A stretch of DNA of 29,019 nucleotides from DATGLE01 sp035294325 (GTDB taxonomy: Bacteria; Chloroflexota; Ktedonobacteria; Ktedonobacterales; Ktedonobacteraceae): NCBI GenBank assembly GCA_035294325.1, contig DATGLE010000147.1:1-29019 (forward strand), written 5' to 3'. Shown piece after piece: positions 23,153 to 29,019 of the stretch. The first letter of the stretch is position 1, and each line of letters opens with the position of its first letter. The position numbers and the translations under genes are program-made. A model generated the notes under the pieces. It was not told the DNA's origin and searched no databases. It worked only from the letters and a program-made list of their open reading frames with translations.

Positions 23153-24832
23153 TTATTCCCTGGTCGTGATTTCTAATATTTCGGGCGCCTTCGCTACGAT
23201 GCGAGGAGCCACCAGCTCGGTCACGATATAATAAAAGGCCGCGCCATAGAGCAGCGCCGCCGGGATGGAGAACGTCCAGAGCCAGCGCAGGTTGAAGTAG
23301 ACGGGCGCGATCAGCGCCAGCGCGACGGGTATCAGGATCACCGCCGTGGCGGCGAGCGCGGCCAGCGACATAACCGCTCGCAAGCAGCCGCCCTCCGACG
23401 ACATATTAGCCGAGGCACGAAAGCCACGCTGCGCCAGCCGCATGCGCTGAGGGAAGAAGACCGACGTAAAATTGCCGCAGCCGAGCATCACGCCAATGCC
23501 GGCCAGGCCGACAGTGAGGGCCGGCCAGAGCAGATCCCATCCTCTAGAGATAAAGGTAGCAATGCCCACCACCAGGACCATCTCCACAATCCCGATGCCA
23601 AAGACCACAAGGTTCTTTCCCCACAGGATACGGCGCGGCTCAACAGGAAACAGAAAGAGCGTGACCAGGCTCTGCCGCTCAAGCCCCAGCGTATTGCAGG
23701 AGAGTGAGTAGAGTGTGAAGAAGACAAAAAGCGGCGCCAGCATCACCGCCCAGGACGAGACGAAAAGCTGATGGTTATTATTGCCGGGATTGAACAATGT
23801 AATAACGATCAGCACAACTATCGACACAATCGACTGGGCAAAGGTCGCCTGAAGCTGCGGATCGCGCCGGAAGTACTTCAAATCCTTGAGCGCGACAGCG
23901 AGCACCTGCGAATCAAGCGCGCTCCTCCAGAATCCCGCCGGATGTATCACTGCCTCCGCCGCCCGCGCAACACGACGGCGGCGAATGCGCTGTACGCCGC
24001 CACTTTCAGGAGAATTCAAGCCCCGCTCTACGACAAGCTGCCAGAGGTATAGCACCGCTACGCTGACGACCAGCAGTGCAGCGAGCCAGACAAGGCTCAA
24101 TGCCCAGTTGCCGATCACCGCCTGCTGAATAGCGCGCGCGGCCATGCCTGGCGGGAGCCATTGCAGGTAGGGCGAGACCGTTGTGTGACTCAGATTAGAG
24201 ATGAAGCCTTCCGAACCCAGACCACGGAAGGCAAGCTGCTGGAAGAGATAGCATGAGGAAGAGAAGATCGCCACAATGATGATGCTCAGGTCGCGGAAGC
24301 GCCGGCTTTGCAAAACGCGCATGAGCAGAGCCAGAACGAGCTGGCTCATGCCGATGACCTGGACGTAAAACACCAGCATCGTCAGCAATGCCATCAACGC
24401 GAGTGGGACAGAGATCGCCCAGCCAGCGACGACGGCGGCGAAAACGAGCAGCAGCCCTATGGTGGGAATATCCAGCAGCGTCGAGAGCAGCAGGCTCACC
24501 ATCAACTCCGCGCGAGTGAGCGGGAAGAGCGAGAGTTTAGAGAGATCCAGCCCTTCATTGACACTGAATTCGAGCAGCGGCAGCACGAGCCAGAGCAGGT
24601 AGACGCCGGTGAGCACCAGGAAGAGTATCTCAGTATTGGCTGGCGGCGGCAGGTAGCGATAGGCGAAATAGGTGCCAACGGCGATGCCGCCGACAAATGG
24701 CAGGCCGAAAAGCACCAGGAAGACGGTTCCGACGATACGGCTGACGCGCCCGGAGCCGCGCGTAAAGCTGCGAATCAAGATTTTCCAGCGCAACCAGAAG
24801 AGCCAGCGTACCTTATCTCCATGAATCAACAC
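23153..24832 (-). CDS. ABC transporter permease (large, ABC-2-like)
   Basis: 559 residues from GTG 24832. I chose that codon because AGGAGG sits 8 nt upstream; the frame runs on to 24895 but into the repeat region. About twelve hydrophobic helices are visible in two halves (for example IVGTVFLVLFGLPFVGGIAVG, FVVIFG-type segments near LFVFFTLYSLS and IPAALLYGAAFYYIV). The central loop contains a basic run (RIRRRRVARAAE). The ATPase gene lies upstream in the same direction, separated by a 36-bp tandem repeat. The substrate is unknown; export is likely for this class. Translation may be coupled to a repeat-encoded leader frame that stops at 24826, overlapping this start. Confidence 0.82.
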   Translation of the reverse strand: MLIHGDKVRWLFWLRWKILIRSFTRGSGRVSRIVGTVFLVLFGLPFVGGIAVGTYFAYRYLPPPANTEILFLVLTGVYLLWLVLPLLEFSVNEGLDLSKLSLFPLTRAELMVSLLLSTLLDIPTIGLLLVFAAVVAGWAISVPLALMALLTMLVFYVQVIGMSQLVLALLMRVLQSRRFRDLSIIIVAIFSSSCYLFQQLAFRGLGSEGFISNLSHTTVSPYLQWLPPGMAARAIQQAVIGNWALSLVWLAALLVVSVAVLYLWQLVVERGLNSPESGGVQRIRRRRVARAAEAVIHPAGFWRSALDSQVLAVALKDLKYFRRDPQLQATFAQSIVSIVVLIVITLFNPGNNNHQLFVSSWAVMLAPLFVFFTLYSLSCNTLGLERQSLVTLFLFPVEPRRILWGKNLVVFGIGIVEMVLVVGIATFISRGWDLLWPALTVGLAGIGVMLGCGNFTSVFFPQRMRLAQRGFRASANMSSEGGCLRAVMSLAALAATAVILIPVALALIAPVYFNLRWLWTFSIPAALLYGAAFYYIVTELVAPRIVAKAPEILEITTRE

Positions 24833-25050
24833 GACAAAATCCTCCTGAACAGGGGCCTGCCCCTCTCCCCATGTAGAGATGCCCCTTGCGGGCATCTTTC
24901 ATCCATCCCTGGAGATCCTCCTTGCCGGCATCTTTCATCCATCCCTGGAGATCCTCCTTGCCGGCATCTTTCATCCATCCCTGGAGATCCTCCTTGCCGG
25001 CATCTTTCATCCACCCCAGGAGATCCTCCTTGCCGGCATCTTCCATCCAT
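24826..25050 (-). CDS. Possible repeat-encoded leader peptide
   Basis: A 74-residue frame made of 12-residue repeats (MDERCRQGGSPG). Each repeat unit supplies an AGGAGG followed 10 nt later by ATG. The frame ends with TGA at 24828-24826, overlapping the permease GTG (24832-24830) by 7 nt, a typical coupling arrangement. A second frame (MKDAGKEDLQGW repeats) is also open through the array. There is no homology evidence that either is a functional protein; the frame may exist only because the repeat length is a multiple of three. Confidence 0.25.
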   Translation of the reverse strand: MDGRCRQGGSPGVDERCRQGGSPGMDERCRQGGSPGMDERCRQGGSPGMDERCPQGASLHGERGRPLFRRILSC

Positions 25051-25076
25051 CCCTGGAGATCCTCCTTGCCGGCATC
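24886..25076. repeat. 36-bp tandem repeat, five copies plus a partial
   Basis: Copies begin at 24886, 24922, 24958, 24994 and 25030, with an 11-nt partial at 25066. Copies 2 and 3 are identical; copies 1, 4 and 5 carry one to a few substitutions. The unit has no spacer, so it is not a CRISPR array. It fills most of the 269-nt gap between the ABC ATPase and permease genes. On the minus strand each unit carries AGGAGG and two ATG codons. A small hairpin (AGATGCCC / GGGCATCT) lies at its permease-side edge, 24877-24897. Confidence 0.95.
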
Positions 25077-25101
25077 CGGCTGTCAGCGCCCCTCCCCTTC
25101 A

Positions 25102-25953
25102 TTATTCCAGCCAGCTCAGATTGTGGTTTTCGTTGCGCGCGCCAACGACATTGAGGAAGATATCTTCCAGCGTGGCATCTTTGTTGTCGCCGCTGGCACG
25201 CTCGCGCAGTTCTTGCAGAGTTCCCTCCGCCACCAGGATCCCCTGGTTGATGATGCCGACACGCGTGCATAAGCGCTCCACAACCTCCATGATGTGCGAC
25301 GAAAAGAAGATCGTCGTGCCCCGCTGCGTCAGGTCGTGCAGGATATCGCGGATCACGCGCGAACTGATAGGATCGATGCCCTCGAACGGCTCATCGAGAA
25401 AGAGCACCTGGGGACGATGCAAAATGGCGGCGGCCAGCGCGACCTTCTTACGCATACCCACAGAATAATCCACAATCAGCTTGTCGGCATCGTTAGCGAG
25501 ATCCAGAACCTGGAGCAATTCTTCCGCGCGGTGGCGTATATCTGCCTCGGCCACACCGTACATATGCCCCGCGAAAGTGATAAACTCCCTGCCGCTAAGC
25601 CGATCATAGAGATTGAGCTGCTCAGGCAGCACTCCCATCAGCGCACGCGCCTGCAAGGGCTGCTCCCATACATCCACGCCGCCCACCCGGACAGATCCCG
25701 AGGTCGGGCGCAGCAGCCCGACCATCATCTTGATCGTCGTTGACTTACCCGCCCCGTTCGGGCCGAGGAAGCCAAAAAACTCCCCGGACCGTACCGCCAG
25801 ATTCAGGCGATTGACCGCCACCTTCTGACCAAAGGTGCGTACCAGATCGCGCGTCACTACTGCATAGCGATATGCATCGTTCTGAGGAGCCAGGGTAGGA
25901 TAACCAGCGGAAGGCACGGGGAGCGACGAATCCTGTCCGGGAAAGATGGTCAT
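25102..25953 (-). CDS. ABC transporter ATP-binding protein
   Basis: 283 residues. Walker A GPNGAGKST (64-72), Q-loop region PEQLNLYD, signature YSVGMRKK (164-171; an LSGGQ variant), Walker B VLFLDEP (184-190) and switch His221 are all present. The usual D-loop-like GIDPISSR follows. This is the DrrA/CcmA-like class that pairs with ABC-2 permeases, consistent with the permease downstream. An N-terminal extension of about 30 residues precedes the nucleotide-binding domain. The ATG has an AAGGTAG upstream. The gene is probably first in a two-gene operon; the 260-base region upstream carries a long GC hairpin and no clear gene. Confidence 0.95.
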   Translation of the reverse strand: MTIFPGQDSSLPVPSAGYPTLAPQNDAYRYAVVTRDLVRTFGQKVAVNRLNLAVRSGEFFGFLGPNGAGKSTTIKMMVGLLRPTSGSVRVGGVDVWEQPLQARALMGVLPEQLNLYDRLSGREFITFAGHMYGVAEADIRHRAEELLQVLDLANDADKLIVDYSVGMRKKVALAAAILHRPQVLFLDEPFEGIDPISSRVIRDILHDLTQRGTTIFFSSHIMEVVERLCTRVGIINQGILVAEGTLQELRERASGDNKDATLEDIFLNVVGARNENHNLSWLE

Positions 25954-26069
25954 GCTTAATATCTACCTTTATGTATTCATTACTCAACCAGGGTATAGCC
26001 ACATGCTATGACGGTAGCACAGGAATGGTATCCTGTCAAGTCAGAAGAAGTACGCCGGCGTATATACTT

Positions 26070-26139
26070 GTGGGCCGCCACCAGGGCAGCCCCTACAGCG
26101 GTTCGCGCTACCGTAGGGGCCGCCCTGGTGGCGGCCCAC
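26070..26139. repeat. 27-bp hairpin, GC-rich dispersed-repeat type
   Basis: Arms 26070-26096 and 26113-26139 pair over 27 bp with one mismatch (A against C, i.e. A in place of G). The 16-nt loop contains an inner AGCG/CGCT stem. GGGCCGCCACCAGGGC and GGGGCCGCCCTGG type sequences occur as scattered repeats in Chloroflexota and cyanobacteria (recollection). It lies between two minus-strand genes and could terminate the one ending at 26214 or mark a mobile repeat. Confidence 0.85.
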
Positions 26140-26213
26140 GAAAACGTTCCATTGCCGGTCTTGATCGTTAAAAATCATTATCACCTGTCTACGCAATGGT
26201 GGACTGGTCGAGG

Positions 26214-26681
26214 TTAATTCATCCATTCTCCGGGGCTGCTTTTGCGTATATGTACGCCGCCCCCGCGATCCTTCACGGTCTGCGCATCCTGGGCAATGCG
26301 TTCCGGCAGCTCTGATATGTTTATTCGATGCCAGTAGGCAGCCGGGAAGAGGCCGATGCTGAGCGCCAGCGCGGCGCCGATATCGGCGCGACTAATAGGC
26401 GAGTCTGGCGGAAGGTGATATGGGATATGGGGAATGATGCCGAGATACAGCAGGAGTCCGAACGCAAAAAGCGCGAACTCAACCCCGCACGCGGCATAAT
26501 ACGACCATACCTCCTTGAGCTGCCTTTTACGAAAAATGACAGCCAGGGCGATATTCAGCACACACAAAAAACCACTCATCCACAGTATTACTGTGACCGT
26601 GACGAGCGACTTGATGTTCATTGGAGTCAGGGCAGCGTATGGATAGCTCAACACTGCGAGCAGCACGCCTATGCTTGTCAC
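26214..26681 (-). CDS. Small membrane protein of unknown function
   Basis: 155 residues from GTG 26681, supported by GGAGG 6-7 nt upstream. Three or four hydrophobic helices are visible (about residues 2-18, 27-50, 65-85 and 105-120), with a basic stretch RKRQLKEVW between the second and third. The C-terminal 35 residues are polar and probably cytoplasmic. I do not recognise a family. It starts 46 nt after the stop of the Ser/Thr kinase and runs in the same direction, so it may be co-transcribed and act with the kinase's membrane part (inference). Confidence 0.65.
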   Translation of the reverse strand: MTSIGVLLAVLSYPYAALTPMNIKSLVTVTVILWMSGFLCVLNIALAVIFRKRQLKEVWSYYAACGVEFALFAFGLLLYLGIIPHIPYHLPPDSPISRADIGAALALSIGLFPAAYWHRINISELPERIAQDAQTVKDRGGGVHIRKSSPGEWMN

Positions 26682-26727
26682 TCGATTCCTCCCACCAGGA
26701 AAGGCAACTATTTCGTACTACGAAACC

Positions 26728-29019
26728 TTAATGATATGTCAGCAGCAGATTAGAGAAGACCACCTCGGTCCCTTGCAGGTTTACCAGCATTCCTATCTGG
26801 CCGCTTGCCAGCGCGTTATCCTGGGCCGTACCGACCTGTTTACCGTTTACTATAAACGTAAATTTGCTCCCTTTACAAGAGATCTCGAAGGTATTCTGAT
26901 GGGCCACTCCATGCCCAAAGTGATACTCGTGCCCGAACGGGTGCGACCAGAGATTTGTCCAGGGATTGACATCCGGGCCGAAGCTATCATCATACTTCCA
27001 GAACTGGTACTGCCCTCCCTGCATATTCGCCACATCAAAGAAGTAGAAAGTAGAAGACGTTTTACCCTTACTCTGATGCGAGCTATAGCGCACAACCATA
27101 CCGAACTGGTTATTGACGGAAGAATCGTTACCTTTAGCCTCGTAGAAACTCAAGGTATAGGCAAAGGATGACGGTGGCACCTCATCTGGCAGGAGAGCGA
27201 TAGCAGCATGTGTGTCATTATTGATGATATGATACGCGCCGTTTTCAAATATATATTTCTGCGCGCCTTTTGAGCCGACAGGCCAGTTGTGACCATTCTG
27301 GCTCAACGGGTCGGTAAGGATAATATTGGCCTGCGCGGTGGCGCTTGCCTGTGCGGCTGCCGTCGCCTGCACATTGGGCGTAGCATTCGCGAGCATCTGA
27401 TCCTTCGTAGTGCGACTGCTTTGCGCATGGATAAACCAGAACGTGCCGGAGCCAAGCAATATCAGGAAAACGGCAGCGAGCAGGGCGACGGTCTTGCCCT
27501 TGCGCAATAGTAAACCCTTGAGCGTCGCATCCTCTTCTTTATTTCCATCATCCTGTGCAGAAGGAGTGGGATCAGGCGTCCTGGGTACAGCAGGCAGGAA
27601 GCCCGTCAGATAGCGTCCGGGCTGCCCGGCAATGGGCACCTGAACGACCTTCATGGGCTGCGTCAGCTTCATCATACCGGTCATACCCTGTCCCGGGTAA
27701 TTGTTTACTTTGAGCAGCGTCCCTGTCATCCCTGTATTGAAGCCCGGCACCTGGAAAGTTCCCGTCGCTCCTTGTGGTACATCCTGCGCCCTGACAGTAT
27801 CTGGCGCTCCGGCAGGCAGAGCCGAGGGCTGCGCGGCTCCGGCAAGCGGTGAGATCTCCGATGGCAGTGAGGGAGCAGGTTCGACGGCACCTGGCAGCGC
27901 GGATGCGGTATCAGAGAACGCAACTGGCCGCAGCACCCTTGTTTTATGCTGGGACTGCAACTCGGTCAGCGGCGGAGGCGTAAGGCCGGAGGGGGCCGCT
28001 GGCGGCGGGAAATCCACCTGGGGAGGCAGGGGAGTATGGGCTGGCGGCAGAATGCCGGTGAACGCCGGCCTGTTTTGCTGGCTGTCTGCCGTGGCATTTT
28101 TTTGCCAGACTGGATCGAAGAGGCTGCGCGGGCGTGGAGAGAAGAGGCGCGATTCAGAAGGCTGCGCTGCGGACGCGCCATTCTGCGCTTCTTCCACTTG
28201 CAAACCGGCGGCTGCCAGGGCCAGATGGAAGGCACTGGCAAAATCCTGCACATGCATATAGCGGTCGGCGGGCCTCTTTGCCAGGGCGCGCAGTAGTACT
28301 TGCTCCGCGCCAACGGGGAGATCCGGGCGCAATGTATGAGGGGAGGGCGGTGGCACTTGCAGGTGCTGCATGGCTATCTGAATGGGCGTATCGCCTCTGA
28401 ACGGTGGTGTCCCGGTAATCATCTGATAGAGGATCACACCCAGCGAATAGAGGTCCGCCCGCGCGTCTATCTCTCCGCCGAGAACCTGTTCCGGGGCCAT
28501 GTAATCGGGCGTACCCATCGGCGCCCCGATGCCGGTCAGCCGCGCCTGTGGCGATTGTCCATCGGCCACTATTTTCACCAGGCCGAAATCGGTGAGTAGT
28601 AAGCGGCCCTCCGGGGTCATCAATATATTGGCAGGCTTGATATCGCGGTGAACGATGCCGCGCTCATGCGCGGCGCTGAGGGCGGAAGCCATCTGGTCCA
28701 GATAACCCAGCGCTCGGGATAACGGCATTGCGCCCTGCCGCTGCATCTCATCATGCAGGGTGCCGCCGCTAATATAGGGCATCACCAGGTAGGCCAGGCC
28801 ATCGACCTCCCCATACTCATGTACAGGCATGATATTAGGATGCACCAGGGAAGCAATCGTATCGGTCTCGCGCCTGAACCGTTCCAGAAAGGCCGCGTGC
28901 TGATTGGATGCCAGAGGAGTTATCGGCAATAACACCTTGACGGCGACCTGGCGCCGGGGACGGGATTGCTGCGCCAGATAGACGGCCCCCATTCCACCCT
29001 GCCCGATGAGTTTCTGCAA
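26728..29019 (-). CDS. Receptor-like Ser/Thr protein kinase, 5' partial
   Basis: 763 residues visible; the start lies beyond the window, and the first visible codon is TTG read internally as Leu. The kinase domain has GQGGMGAVYLA, VAVKVLL, HRDIKPANIL, DFGLVK and APEQ, so all catalytic elements are intact. A Pro-rich linker of about 250 residues reaches a single transmembrane helix (about 27435-27500). The external domain of about 190 residues reads FFDVANMQGGQYQFWKYDD, then FEISCKGSKFTFIVNGKQ and IGMLVNLQGTEVVFSNLLL. That pattern is typical of concanavalin-like/DUF1080-type beta-sandwiches that may bind carbohydrate (inference). It belongs to a different subgroup from the two kinases at the other end of the window. 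Confidence 0.95.
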   Translation of the reverse strand: MQKLIGQGGMGAVYLAQQSRPRRQVAVKVLLPITPLASNQHAAFLERFRRETDTIASLVHPNIMPVHEYGEVDGLAYLVMPYISGGTLHDEMQRQGAMPLSRALGYLDQMASALSAAHERGIVHRDIKPANILMTPEGRLLLTDFGLVKIVADGQSPQARLTGIGAPMGTPDYMAPEQVLGGEIDARADLYSLGVILYQMITGTPPFRGDTPIQIAMQHLQVPPPSPHTLRPDLPVGAEQVLLRALAKRPADRYMHVQDFASAFHLALAAAGLQVEEAQNGASAAQPSESRLFSPRPRSLFDPVWQKNATADSQQNRPAFTGILPPAHTPLPPQVDFPPPAAPSGLTPPPLTELQSQHKTRVLRPVAFSDTASALPGAVEPAPSLPSEISPLAGAAQPSALPAGAPDTVRAQDVPQGATGTFQVPGFNTGMTGTLLKVNNYPGQGMTGMMKLTQPMKVVQVPIAGQPGRYLTGFLPAVPRTPDPTPSAQDDGNKEEDATLKGLLLRKGKTVALLAAVFLILLGSGTFWFIHAQSSRTTKDQMLANATPNVQATAAAQASATAQANIILTDPLSQNGHNWPVGSKGAQKYIFENGAYHIINNDTHAAIALLPDEVPPSSFAYTLSFYEAKGNDSSVNNQFGMVVRYSSHQSKGKTSSTFYFFDVANMQGGQYQFWKYDDSFGPDVNPWTNLWSHPFGHEYHFGHGVAHQNTFEISCKGSKFTFIVNGKQVGTAQDNALASGQIGMLVNLQGTEVVFSNLLLTYH

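Noticed and set aside
24886..25076. CRISPR array
   Set aside because: The 36-bp units abut directly with no unique spacers, and no cas genes are present; it is a simple tandem repeat.
24308..25468. 386-codon plus-strand frame with RHLSSIPGDPPC repeats
   Set aside because: Antisense to the ABC permease and ATPase; the repeats are just the 36-bp tandem array read in another frame.
26008..26217. Plus-strand 69-codon frame as a gene
   Set aside because: It is read through the long hairpin repeat, its end overlaps the 3' end of the minus-strand gene at 26214, and it has no convincing Shine-Dalgarno.
1..29019. tRNA or rRNA genes
   Set aside because: No cloverleaf-like segments with GGTTCGAATCC-type T-arms or rRNA-like stretches were noticed in the intergenic regions; a tRNAscan run would be decisive.

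Overview
The window is GC-rich bacterial chromosome, probably from the Ktedonobacteria (Chloroflexota). That placement is an inference from several traits: many membrane-anchored Ser/Thr kinases with extracellular C-terminal domains, a solitary ECF-type sigma factor, MeaB with a detached B12-binding mutase subunit, and long GC-rich hairpin repeats. No rRNA, tRNA, integrase or transposase was seen, so genus is not assigned.

Layout. Positions 1-4278 hold two tandem paralogous receptor-like Ser/Thr kinases (the first lacks its 5' end), separated by a 27-bp perfect hairpin. A sigma-70-like factor (4326-4964, minus) is divergent from an XRE-type regulator (5290-6090) whose upstream region has seven GTAC tetramers in 72 bp. 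A RelA/SpoT homologue follows (6141-7823) with an intact synthetase and a degenerate HD hydrolase. Then comes a tight minus-strand operon (12303 down to 7825): a RecQ helicase fused to a ComF-type phosphoribosyltransferase, a DprA-family protein, and an XPB-like helicase. The first two match the architecture of the PsyrTA toxin-antitoxin/anti-phage system; the third gene starts 4 nt after the DprA stop. This is the most interesting locus here.

Positions 12689-14346 hold two co-directional genes of unknown function, one encoding a six-helix membrane protein with a HAMP-like segment. They converge on a minus-strand group: rnc, a NPPY DNA methyltransferase, a B12-binding mutase subunit and meaB. 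From 18660 a plus-strand group encodes a CopC-CopD-YtkA-like copper protein, an Asp-box propeller lipoprotein and a YVTN-type propeller. Convergent to it is an ABC exporter pair (ATPase 25102-25953, permease 23153-24832) whose intergenic region contains a 36-bp tandem repeat that may be translated as a leader coupled to the permease. The window ends with a small membrane protein and a third, 5'-truncated Ser/Thr kinase.

Beyond genes, the window is rich in long near-perfect palindromes. Three (1638, 18411, 20688) share a GAAAA..GCGC/GCGC..TTTTC core and GC-rich flanks, but their outer arms differ completely while staying paired. Two others (14351, 17564) have arms that run into the 3' ends of meaB and rnc.
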